In this document: positions 32,549 to 45,400 of the stretch, in pieces
How the letters are laid out: the number at the start of each line of letters is the position of its first letter
Numbering within the stretch: the first letter of the stretch is position 1
NCBI RefSeq assembly: GCF_040436345.1
Contig: NC_133225.1
Location: 23,292,040-23,356,039 of the forward strand
Source: Pagrus major
Lineage: Eukaryota; Chordata; Actinopteri; Spariformes; Sparidae
Length of the DNA: 64,000 nt
Direction: 5' to 3'
Notes under the pieces: model-generated
Told to the model about the DNA's origin: nothing
Databases searched by the model: none
What the model saw: only the letters and a program-made list of their open reading frames with translations
Made by a program: the position numbers and the translations under genes

Positions 32549-35500
32549 GTAATATTCTCTCATTTGCTGACAGTTGTTTGTTCGTAGCAGCGTCTTGGCG
32601 CACACTAAGGTTCCTGCTAGTGCTTCGTGTGTTAGCCCGGGTGCTAGTTTGCTAAATGGCTAGCCTGTGAGCCGAGCGGTGAGAGAGCCCAGGCTGCCGT
32701 TGGTGTGCAGTCGGTTGTTTAGGATTAAGGAGTTGCCCGGCAGTGGTCAGGATAAGACTGTACCTGGAATCTGAACTCAAAAACGATCCTCTCAGGTGAA
32801 ACAACGATTCATTTAATTATAAAGTGACTTCGGTCGATGGCATTAATTAGTTACAACGTCGCTTGGGACGTTGTTATTTCTCAGTTATTAAGCGTTTACT
32901 AACTAACCTGGTTACTGTAGCAGAGGGAATGTCAATCAATGAATATTTTATGTTCTGTCCTGTTTCGACTTGTTCAATTTGAATTGGTTCGTTAAAGGTT
33001 AGCTGGCTTGTGTTCTTATGGTTGACTGCTGTTAACAGATTAGCTAGCGTTACATCGTTAGCTGGTTTTTATCAGGCGTTGGGCCAAGAGTAAACGGTGT
33101 TTTTGGTAGGTGCTAGCTAGGTTAGCTTGTTACTGGTAACGTTATGTGGAATTTCGATTGAGCTGCAAGTAACAGTAAGATTTACGCATACTCTATATGC
33201 ATGTATCGCTAATACTGTAATGTTGTTCAGATAGCACACTAAAACAGCTCAGCAGAACCAAACTTGGTACGATTGAACGATGGCAAGCTAACTTGAGCTT
33301 GCTAACTAACGCCAAGATAGCCTGAGAGTATCCGGCCTTGTCCGCCGAAATAGCTAACAGTCTTATGTTAACCCTAGGTTTCCCGAAGACAAACATCGAC
33401 GGGGTTTTCTTGTAAGATTTTATTTACTTTGTCTTATGTCGTATCGTGCTATCAGAGAGTAAACGCAGCTACTTTGAATCACCCGAAACTAGCGCTAAAT
33501 GACAGCTGCCAGGCACTATTCGGTAGCCAGTTAGCTGTTAGCTAGCATTAACATAAGCTCTGAAGAGAAGATATTTTGTACACTGCAAGGAAACATTGTC
33601 AATCGTATCCAAGTGCTGTAATACTGCTACTGTTGTTATTGTCAATCTGAGGCTTTCTGTTGGTAGTTGGATTCATATTTATAACGTTTGAAACCCGCCT
33701 GCGTCGTCTTATTACGAGCTAACTGTGTTGACTCCAACGTTGATTGTAGCAGGCTGACGTTAGAGCCCCAAGATTTCATTTAGGACATCATTATTAGTTT
33801 TATTCTTTGTAGTTTAATTGCCACCTCAAAGCTAAAAGTATAAGACAGCTTAGTCGCTATATATTAAAGAACATGTTGGCTCTACCCAACAGCTGACATG
33901 AAAAACAACACACAACTTCCTGAAATGAGTCAGTCTAGACATATGGCCTAAGATGGCCAAGAAGTTACTTAAGATAGTAAGTTCATTAGCTAGATTGATC
34001 TTTGTTGTGTTCCAGGGGCATCGCTATCCTTTATTGTATTCAAACACTTTGGTTTTAAAGTATTTACTACTTTTGTTTTAAAGCGTGGACTTTTTTTTGG
34101 GTCACCTTGACAAATAAAGTGCTCAGCATAGTGCACATCGCCATTTCATTAGTCTTTGTGATCATTTCACAATCTTAGCTTGTACCCACCTTCTTTATTT
34201 CACTCCCAGTCTTGTGACAAGGTAGGCTAGTAAGCAGGCATACCATGAGCATGGAACAAGGAAGATATGACAGTGTAATGACTGACTGCATACCTGGCCT
34301 TTAAACGTCTTCTTTTTCTCAGGCAAGCTGACTGCATTACTAAAAGAAGATGGACATGCACAAGATTTCAGTGGATTTTTATGGGTTGTGTCTGGGTTTA
34401 TTTACACACAGACGCACCTCATAATGTTTCAGGCTTCAGCAACTAACTAGTGTAGTTGATATAACGTTGCTTACTCAAGAAAATGTCATCCATCCCATTG
34501 TTTGTGTACAAGATATTACAGTCACATGTGTGAGTGATTTTTAATAAATATTTTTACACAAATCAATGCTTATTGTTGGCAAACGTATGATTGATAATAC
34601 TGTGTTTTAGTCCTGTGATGATTATATAAGTCCTGAGCTAGCTGTAGACTAGACTGTATCCAAATCCTTCCAATAATATGCTTCCCAATGATGCAAATGT
34701 TATGATGAGATGAGACATTACAGCAGTCATTGATCCGCGTAAGTGCCTTTCCATAGCAAAGAGTAGCTGCCCATCGCTGGTGCCTGCATTCAGCACCAAC
34801 ATCATCATGGACATAGGGGAGTTAGGAGAGCTGCTCTGGACAGAGATGTCTGCATGTGATTGTTAGCAAAAGGCTGCACAGAGATGGTCAAGTCACACTG
34901 CCACTGAAACCTGAAGTAATGGTTGTGTTTGTTGTTTGTGCCTGACATGGCTTATCGATTAGTGTATCATGGCATGGCTTAGTCTGATACCTGTTCTCCT
35001 TTTCCCTTTTACATTTTTTCTCCACCCCTTGTCTCTTGGATGTGTGTTTATACACGTGATCATTATCAGAAGTTTTCAATAGTCTGAAACTTAGCTCATC
35101 AGTGTTTCAGAACATTAAATACATCAGTCTTGTACAAATCTCTGTAGCGTACTGTGTTTTGGGTTTTAAAAAATAGGTTTAATTCTAAAGGAGGTCTTTT
35201 CTCTCATGTCTGAGGTCCTCTTTGGAATATTTCCGCTCGTATCGATTGCTTTATTGAATTTGCCTCGCGCTGGTCTGAAGCAAGATCTCATTTCAGCTGT
35301 AGTAAGGAACAGCCACAGTGGACATAATTTGATCCTCAAGTGAAAGGTTCAACTTTTTGTCTAAAAATTTTAATGTCTTTATGCCAAGGAAATGTTATGG
35401 GTACAGATTATGATTGATTTGTTCATTCTTTTTCCAACATTTTGGCTTATATTGATGATTGTAAGTGTAGAATGGGATAGCTACTGGAGAGGGTATCTCA

Positions 35501-35633
35501 TCTGAAGATGGTCAACATAGTGAGCATCAGTGTGCTTTTTAAAATCTTTAAATATGCCAAAAGATGTGGTTGTTGTTGTTGTTAGAGGCTGTACAGAAAA
35601 CATACTGATTTCTGTCTGTTTTTGCTTTCGCAG
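32549..35633 (+). other. csnk1g2: csnk1g2 intron 1, rich in GCTAGC/GTTAGC words
   Basis: No coding exon recognised. From about 32990 to 33560 there are many GTTAGCTAGC-like words in both orientations, a feature also seen near the rexo1 promoter and at 23575-23770. The remainder is unremarkable AT-rich sequence. Confidence 0.5.
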
Positions 35634-36217
35634 ATCTCCAGCTGACATCAAACCCATCCGTTACCTGTCGCCCCGCGCTGTTTTCTCTAAATCTGGGTTG
35701 CCTCGTCTGCTGTGGCCCTGCAACATGGAGAGCTACCACTGTGTCACTGAAGGCTGACCAGAAGGAATGAGGCACTCCTGGAGATGTTCCCAAGTGGCCT
35801 TGTGGATGCAGTAGCTGGGTTTCGGAGTGCTATTTTATGACTAGCATTGTATGTGTGTCTGTGGGCACATCCTAGCACAACCTGCCTACTCCTCAGGCAG
35901 GGACATGCTACTCTGAGACTGGAGCTGGAGAAACACACAAGAAAGGATCCCCTCTGGTAAACAAGGAACACGAAGAAAAAAAGGGAAGCACTCAGCAAAA
36001 GAGTTGTCTGACAAACACACGGGGCACTTCAGCTGTAGCTTGAGCTCATTTAAGTGTCTTCTGAACTATTGCACATTTTAACAGCGACACCTTTCCTCTG
36101 TCCTGTGAGATTTGTCCCCCTCCGCCTCCCTAAAGCCTCCTCTGTCGTTGTTATTGGAGTTTCTATGATTTGCATGGCTGGAGAATAACCGTGGAGAGGC
36201 CAGGGTATCACAAGCTT
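35634..36217 (+). other. csnk1g2: csnk1g2 5' UTR portion of the start-codon exon
   Basis: The acceptor TTCGCAG at 35627-35633 opens an exon carrying about 584 bases of leader before the start codon. It contains several upstream ATGs. The nearest begins at 36165 and gives a seven-codon open frame ending in TAA at 36186-36188. Further introns inside this leader cannot be excluded. Confidence 0.55.
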
Positions 36218-36445
36218 ATGGATTTTGACAAGAGAGGGGGCAAGGGAGAGACAGAGGAAGGGAAAAAGATGTCTAAGACAGCAGGCAGCAGGACTGGACA
36301 TGGGGGCCGGAGTTCAGGGACCAATTCTGGAGTTCTTATGGTTGGCCCAAACTTCCGTGTGGGCAAAAAAATCGGCTGCGGGAACTTTGGAGAGCTGCGG
36401 TTGGGAAAAAACCTCTATACTAACGAATATGTGGCCATCAAATTG
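36218..36445 (+). CDS. csnk1g2: csnk1g2 coding exon 1: N-terminus and glycine loop
   Basis: Encodes residues 1-76: the gamma-2-type N-terminus, a Ser/Gly-rich linker, then [19 protein letters not shown] and YVAIKL with the ATP-binding lysine. Phase-0 donor TTG|GTAAGT. Confidence 0.95.
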
Positions 36446-39400
36446 GTAAGTTCATCCTTAGGGTTGGTGACGTAACAGAAATATGAACTCATAATTCTAC
36501 ATATCAACCACACTAGTGTTCTGGTATATCTCAGTGGATCCTGTATGAAGAATCCTGCTTATCTTATGATTATGCTCTTTCAGCAGTGGTGTTTTTATTT
36601 TCATAGAAGGACAGCCACATATTTTCCTTTCACTTCATTTCAAAGAGAGGGCAAACTGAAAATGTATGTTAATTGATTAATGTATTTTTCATATCATTTT
36701 TAGTTCCTCAAGTTTGTTCGAAACAAGTGGTGATTCTTACTTGATGTCCTCGAAGATAAAGTCCATACCTTGGAAATGTTTCATTAATAAGAGACTCAAT
36801 CTAGGATAATTTTCTTTGTAAAAGCTAAATGTTCGAACCTACCTTACCTACCTTTCCTACTCTTTCCTCATTCAGTGGAGTTGATGTCAATGCCTTTGCA
36901 AGCCTCCCTTTAATAAGCTCACACCAGGCCTTATGAGCAATCAATAATTTACTGCATCTTTTGTTTTGTGTCAGCATGAATTCTTTTTTTTCAGGCCCGC
37001 TGGATCAGTAGCATTTAAACAGGTTGTGAAAAGCCACATGAAATATCGAGGTCTCTTTGTTTTCGTAGATTCTAGGTCAGCCAGTGGCTGCTCAACCATT
37101 TCCTCTGCACGTCATTTCTTTTTTATAAATGTGTTGCCACTTGCATTGCTTTGATCACTGGCAGATATTTCTTTCTCTGACAGTGCCCTAATGTAAGCAA
37201 GGCCTAACTCGGACTCTAGTTAAGTAGTCGTACTGAAGCTGATGTGGACTAAGCGTCATCTCCACCACATCTGCACTGGTCTGTGTGTGATTATCTTTAC
37301 ATTTGTATCTCCCAGCGAGGTCATTATCTCTGAATGGGCATCCACTGAATACTTTGCTAACCACATAGAAGGCAGAGGTTAGCAAACAGCTATAATTGCA
37401 GTTCTCCTCTCTGAAATCTTTAGTTGTGCTTGCTGCCTCTCCCCCCCTTGCCTGTGAACCCTCCCATCTGTTTGGGTATTTTTATCCCCATGGTGTCCAG
37501 CTATATCTGGATCTGGTATTAGGGCCATGACACTGCTCCATGGATCTCGTGGCCCACTGGACCCAGCTTTTATTTGAATGTATAATTGTGAGAAGAGGAA
37601 GTGTGCAAATGGTGTCAACAAGGCCCGGCTAATATTAGGGCCTTGTTGTGAGAATTGTTTAGGGTTTCATTTTGAGGACTTATTTCAGATGATGATTCAT
37701 ATTTTCTTGTTGTTAATTATCAGCTACAATAACTCCATTTGCTTCCTTTTGATGTTTACAAAAAAGATCCTTTAAGGCTTACATTTTTTCAACACAAATT
37801 ATACAAATTAGACTGACTGTTTAAGTAGTTTTGTGGCCTGGTGTTGTGACGCCTGACATGGAGAGGTCTTCTCCCCTGTCGATTCTCGGGGTAACCCAGA
37901 CTCTGGCACAGTTGTCTGTCCACATGTTTCTGTCTGTCCCTGATCTCACAGCTCCCGGGGGTAACCCAGTGAATGTCACTGCCTGTCCAGTTAGGCCTCT
38001 GTTTTGTCAGAGGCTGTTACTGAGCTCTTCCTTATGGACGAAGACAAATAACAGCCCTGTTATCTACCACCACCTGCTAACACATGCTTGACATGAGTAG
38101 GGTGTCCTCCGCTGTCTGTCAGTCACTGTGGCGGTAATTGCTCACTTGTAGATAAAAACTTTAATAAATGTTGGCATGGATAGATAGGACTGAGGGAATG
38201 CTGTTTGTTCATGATGTGGTTGTACAGTTTGACAGAATGCTGTTATGATTGGATAAGAATAAACAAATCTGAGTAGATATATAGAGTAAACTGCTCAAAT
38301 CTTATATTCTGTGAGGGATACTAGGGCTGCGGCTAATCATTAATTTGATCATTGAGTAATTTGTTGATTTTTTTTTTTTTTTTTTTTTTTTTCAACTAAC
38401 TGACGAAATGTTTTGTCTGTAAATTTGAGGAAATTGTGAAAATGCACATCACTACTGCTAGTTCTGCCTAAATGATGAATCGATAATATGTTATTATATA
38501 AGACATGATACATGAATTCAAGGACTGATAGGATTATCTGGATATTTGGCAATTCACTTTCTGTTGACCAACGACTAATCATTTCAGACTTTGATATAGA
38601 CTGTGCACCATCCAGTGTTTCCCCTGTCATTAAAATCAAATGGGACCAATATGATTTCTTAACTGATCAACCCTTGGTCTCAGTATGAAGGAAGTATGTC
38701 AATTATTACTTAGTGACTGGTTGAATGAAATGTTGCTGATCTACCAAGAAGGCAGCTTTGTTGAAATGTCAACGTGTAATTGGTTATGTGGCTGGTTAAA
38801 ACAAGTTTAATCCCTCTCCTTTGTTGAAATGAATTGTAGATGTCAGTCTCTGAAGCACAGCATGTAGTGATTACTCAGTGTTGAGCTGGTGCCTTTATGT
38901 GCTGTGTGTCTTGTGTACCAACGTGCAGAGTTGGCCATGTGGGTGGTGCCTGCCTGCACCTGGGACAAAGGTGAATGCCAGTGTCACCCTGCTCCACCAC
39001 GTGATAGCAGAGATAGAGATGTATGGCAGGGCAGTGTGCACAGGATCCTCTGTCAGTGGATCTGGAACTGCTGCGACTGTTGCTGCAATAAAGCGAGAGT
39101 GAAGGGGGAAACTGCTGAGTGCTGAAAGGTCGTCTTTGTTAGCAGGCCTTGTCGACACACAGTGGTTCAGTCTTTGGTTCGACTGGATGCTTTCTCACAC
39201 TGACAAACGCCTGTGTGGTGGAGGCAGGACCATATAGCCACAGCTTTAAGCACACTGCAGGCTTAACTCCCAAGGGGAGATCCCGATGTCTTAAAGAAAC
39301 AGTAGCATCTAATGTCTGCTTACTGTAGAAACTAGCATCCATCAGGCTCATTTAAAGGGTGAAGGGACACTACCATCTCTACCAATGAACTCTCCCGGCA

Positions 39401-42400
39401 TGGTGACATAACTGTCCAGTGAGAAAATGACCATCTAATCCGCTTTTTTTATTTTTATTTTTTAATTTATTGTTTTTCACATAACTGCCATACTATTTTT
39501 ATTTTAACACCCTTACTATCCTGATGTAGTGTAGTCTCACTCTCTTATTTCCTGACACTATCTTCAGGGTAATGTCTTATCAAGGTCATCAGCCCTCTGT
39601 TAACCCCATCCCTGTGTTAGCCTTGGGTGCAGGACCCATGCACACACCCATCTAATCCATTCTTTGCGCTCAGAAATCCAATAGAATTGGTTTTCACTGA
39701 CATTTCCACCAGTCCACTCTGCAAACAGTCGAAGATACAAGCTTTACGGCTTGTATTTCATCGTGGTCCCTTTTTGTGTCGTTGGTCATTCATTGACAGA
39801 TGTGAGGTGCCTGTGAGACATCCTGGTGTTATCTGTAATAAGTAATAAACCAGTTGGAGGGCTCTTTGTGGCGACGGACACTTTCGACAATGACAAGTGG
39901 CTGTAATATCTGCCCAACATGGGGGGAGAGAAATAAGTGAATGTTAGTGTTGGGACTTATTGTACAGTGCCTCCCATAGCTCAGAGACAGGGGGGTGATA
40001 TTGGAGTGATCATCGAGGGAAGCCAGCACAGTAAACACAGAGACCTACTGTGCATTGTGTGCCATGTACATACAGAGCAGTGTTTAACTCTTTAACTGTA
40101 GTGTATGGTGGCAGTGCTTGCTCAAAGCATGGATGGACATCAGACTTAAAAATTATTTCCGTATGTCACCATCCCTGTGACCCTGATTGCTCTGGCTGAA
40201 ATCACAAGTGGCAGTAGTGGACTTGATCGGCTGAAGCTTTTTAAAGTGAATTTTGTGAGTTGGCCAAAACACAAAATATAACACTTGGCTGTTGTCTGAC
40301 TGGTCAGTGTGCTTTGTTTATGTCTGTACCATTTACACGATTTGTTTGTTGGTTGGTTGGTTCGTTTGTCAGCAGGATTACACAAAAATTACTGAACAGG
40401 TTCTCATGAAACTTGGATGGAGGATGGGTTGTCGGCCCAGAACTGACCCCATTAACTTTTGTTGTGGATCTGGAAAAAGGGACAGGTCCAGGACTTTTTT
40501 CTTACTTACTTTAACACTGAGAAAGTTTTCAACATATTTGCTAATTCTAATAGACTAATGCATGGATCATGATGAAAAAAAATCAGGCGTATTTAGGTGG
40601 CTGTTACCTATGAGTGAGTGTAGAAGAGGAGTGCCATTCAAGCTCATATTTTAATATGAGAGTCTGGTCAAATGACAATGTGTAATATGAGAGTCCTAAT
40701 CCGTATTGATGAACCCACAGACAAATACCACCAGACTCTGCAGTTTTCCTCAGCGCTACACAGTGATTTAGTGTCTTTCAGCTCATTGTTTTGGTTTTCT
40801 GGCCTGCAAATTTACTACTTGGTTCAGTCTTATTTACAGCTGCAGCGGTCAGAAAAAGCCAAGATGAATCCATCCTATGCTGCCTCCTCATCTCAGAGCA
40901 GATACTGGGCTTACAGTATTCTCCGCATACCCGACTTCATATGCTAGTATTTTTATGTGTCTGTTGGATGTGTAGATCGAGACGCCAAAAAAAATGTATG
41001 CTTCAGATGTTTCATAAAATATTGTGTATTGCTTCCAAAGAGCACCACTGCACTATGTGAAATGTAATTGTACTGTGTGTAAGGGGCATGGTGGGATGTC
41101 TCTGGCAGTTTTGGTTTTCTTTAGGCTGAGTCACTGATGCAGAGGCATAAGACTTAGGTGGTTTACATGAGTGAAGCCTCTCGGGCTGCTGGTCAGTCGT
41201 GATGCTCTGAAGGAGATCTGAGGTGTTGTACTGAACTCTCCTGCCTGCCTCCCACTGAAGCATGATAAGCAGCTCTTGTTGCAGTCTAGCTCAGCAGCTT
41301 ACACCAGCTCCTCATGATGCAGTTGTCGAAGAACTGCAAAGGCACAAAAGCTCTCTCAGCATGTTTGGCTGGAATTAAAGTGACATTTTGACGATTTAAG
41401 TTGTCCCCTACCCTGCTCGGGCTCTCCAGAGAGCATGCTGGGCAGGCTAAATGAATAAATCCGTGGATGTCAACAGCATGCAAAAGCCTACCTAGAGTCA
41501 ACTAGCTAATCCTCTAATGAATCAGTAGCCAGCAGCAACACAGACACACATTGTTGCTTTGAGGATGATTTAGTAGAAGTCATAAAACTGGCTCAGGAGA
41601 GTATAAATGTCAGTGACTTCACAGTAGAACAAGAGCAGTGTCAGTGTTTGATTTAGAAATGCATAAAAAAGTATGTTTGAATATGGTGTGAGGTGTGTGT
41701 CTGACAAGCAGTGACTGCTGTGTAATTTGTACCTTGTAAGTGTACACCCTAGTTCATGGTACAGCACTATCATATTTTCCCTTTAACAGTTTTGTTTAGC
41801 AGTTGCACTGACACTTTTCTTGTATTTTATAAATGGTTGTCTATATAATGTTCAAGGCTGTTGCAATACTTAACAAGTTTCTCACATTCTCTTTGTGATT
41901 ATGGTGACTACCATGAATTTACACTCTGCTGTTCTGTCTTAACTTTCTTCATAGCATTGTAATTGAAGTGGTAAACTAGAGCCAAAATAACCAAACCAGA
42001 GTCAGATTATGGTAATTTGAAAGGAGCTGAAGCCAAATTGACCTCAGTTCTATTTTTGAGAGTTTGCTTTGCAAGACAAAATGGCAAGGCTTGAGGTTAG
42101 AATTAAAGCAGTGTCATACCATGTAAGAGATTAAACTGTGTTGCTGCATGGCCTGTTCGACAGGATTTATAGTGCAGAGCAAAAGGAATTAGGAGACAGA
42201 TATTTTGACATGTCATACAAGGAAAACCACATATGTAAATAATAATATTAAGTTATCCAGGGCCCACCCGTGTTTTTCCTGCTATAATATACCAAAATCT
42301 CTGTTGTGAAAAAGCTCTGACTACAGCTTTCATTTGAGGCTGTTGTATCCCCATCAGATGCACAGGAATTGTTGCCTTTAGTACCCTTAGCACTCTGATT

Positions 42401-45400
42401 GTAGGGGAGCAGCATTAAAAATGTGTTTGAAAATGCAATTAATGACTCTGAAGCCAGTGATAACAGCAGCCACTTGCTATGTTCTCTGATGATGATCTCT
42501 AGCGCCATTTCCTCCATTTTCATGTGAGCTTCTGATCAAGTGTTGTCGGACCCTCGCTATCCACACTGAATCCGTTTACATGATGTCACAGAATGCATAT
42601 TAAACAAACCACGTACCTATTGGCTGTGCACTGGACATCAGATTGGAGACTTAACCATTTGTATAAAAGATGGCTGATTTTGCTCAGATAGCCAATTGTG
42701 TTTGTACGTTTTAAACAGAAAGAGTGCATACTGTTATATTTAGATTTTTCTCTACTGGAAATTACATACAATATAGCCAACAACAAGTAGAGATGTGTGT
42801 TTTCTTATCAGAAACTTTCAGCTCCCTCGTGATCTCCCTCTAGCCAGCGGATATCTTATTTATGTTTTTGTAGTAAAAGGAGACTGTATTGTTTGGATAG
42901 CAGCTCATTTCATGAATTAACTGTTCCTCGTCCATGTTGTGCTTTCATCTATGATTTTGTCTTAAAAAATATATTTTCCATTGTTTTTACCAGTGCCAAA
43001 ACCTCCAGGTATTTCTGGTGCATTATCAGAGAAATTGGGTGACCATGTGTACTAAAAAGACCTTTAAGCCATTCATTGCTCTTTACATTTGAACATCAAC
43101 ACCCTTAATGCTGATAAGTAGCCCTTTTAACCTCAGTCACTTTAACCCAATTAATAATGTTTCCTGTATGGACTGTACGTTGTAGAAGAGATCCAGAACA
43201 ACAAAAATAACACGCTGTCCTACTTTTTAGTGACTGTACTGTGTTATTACTCTATTTATGACAGGACCCAAATTTTAAGTTGAACAAATGAGGTAGTGCA
43301 CAATACAACAATACATTGTACATTGTTATGCCATACCCTGCTCCTCTATTCAATGACAAAGGAGACTTGCCTCTTGGGTTCATGTGAGTGGAACTTCCCA
43401 TGACCATTTTGATCACTTGCAGCACTGTGTGCTGCGTTTGCCTCCCTCTGACTGAGGCAGCTGAGGTCAGCATGTTTTGAAGAGCCCAATTTTAACATTG
43501 TTTTTGAAACCTGCTTATTTCTATTGATTCTTTTTTGTAATGTTGTCATGAAACGGAAAGGGGGGAAAAGAAGCATTGAAAGCTGATATGTTGCATTGAC
43601 CAACGCTTTTCTAGTCCATACATAATTCCAGTATAAAAGTCAATTAACATCAAAATACAAAGAGAAGAAATGCAGTTTTTATTTACTATCATTTTGAGAA
43701 GTATATGGCAGCTCTCTTAGATCCTCCCAATGCCCGATAATGATACCAGACATTATAATCAACTTCTGTGGAAGCCATCTTTAGTGTTGACAGTGAGATA
43801 ACATGATACACCATTATTTGTTCAGATGCTATTGCTCCATTATTTAACTGTACCACAACTGTTACTTGGCCTTTCCTATAATACCTACAAGTAAAAATAA
43901 TAACTCCAGAACATACAATTGATGTCTAATTCTGGCTGATTTCAAGCAGTGTCGGATTATCACACTGGGTTTCAGGAGGCAGCTGATGGCTCCATCTGGG
44001 TGTGTTAAATCTGAGCTGAAACAGGAGAAGTGCTGGCCAGTGGCCAGCTGTTGCTCTCTGACACCACTCACTCCTTAACATCACCTCCCAACCATAGACA
44101 CCTGTGATCATAAAGACTGGCGGAATAGTGAAAACACATGCACCCCACACACTTCAGTCTTCTCCATTTGTTTTAAGCTTAGTTAGCCATTAGCATCATG
44201 AAGGCTGCTGAGTAGGGATGTCGACATTTGAGTTGCTCTGCCTCAGATGAGATGAGTCACATTGCCAGTTGCATATTGTGAAATGGTTTACTGGGTGTCA
44301 GGCAAAGGTTAGGGTCTATTCTGGGCTTTATGCATGATGTTGGGTCTGTTCCCCTGGACATGGCCCTCATAGGCATTCATACGTACACACCCATTGAATG
44401 TCACTCTGGCTGTTCAGATGATAAACAATACAGATGTTTATTTATGTTACATTACGTCATCCCAGCTGTCCGCTTTACTGTACCATGCTGCTTTACTGTA
44501 CCATAGTGTTTTGCAAGATATTGTTCATGGGGCGAAAGGGTTGTCTTCCGTTGTATTTCACCGCAACATAGAATAAGTATTAGTAATTATAGACTATTGG
44601 TATATTGACAAAAATTACATTGGCATTATTAAAAAGCAACAATTTATTAGACTTATGTCTGTAGGGCTGCAACTAACAGTCATTTGTGTTATTGATTAAT
44701 ATTTTTCTTGATCAGACAATTAATCGTTTGGTAATTGGACAAACAAAATAAAAAATGGCCTTCACAAGTTTCCAGAGTTCAAGTTCAAACAAATACTCTT
44801 ACATTGCAAAGCTAGAACCACTGACTTTTTAAAATCTATTATCAATTCTCAATCCAGTGTGTTGTCAGCGGGATTACACAAAAACCACAGAACGGATTTC
44901 CACGAAAATTGGATGGAGGATGGGTCTCAGCCCTGAAGGAATATTGTCTCACTTTCTTTAAAATTACCAGATAGGGCATTTTTCAACATGATCTGGATTT
45001 TTCTGGTTTTGAAACCTGCAGCAAAATAAATGTCTCTTTTAACTCACAAGTCACATAAGAATGATCAGAGTGATCAACATAATTACAGTAATTATTTATG
45101 AATACTAGACAAGAAATTGTAGTTGGTGTGTTTATACAGGCTAAAAGGACATTTTTTTTTATCTCATTGGTCAGCAATACCAATGAGTTAAAGTGTTTTA
45201 GGCTCTCACTGTGGTTTACTATTCACCCTTTAATATTGTGATCATGTCTGTCATTCATAGTTTTCTTTTTCCTTCTTCATTTGGTGGGCATTACTCCATC
45301 CAGTCACTGAGGTCGTTACTGATCTTTCTCAGCTGTGTTGGAGCAGAGATCAGATTTAGCCTAGATGACATCATATGCAGAGTTGGTTAATCCCAGGAAG

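Noticed and set aside
36170..36217. N-terminal extension of csnk1g2 starting at 36170
   Set aside because: The codon at 36170 is TTG, not ATG. The first in-frame ATG is 36218, which matches the known CSNK1G2 N-terminus.
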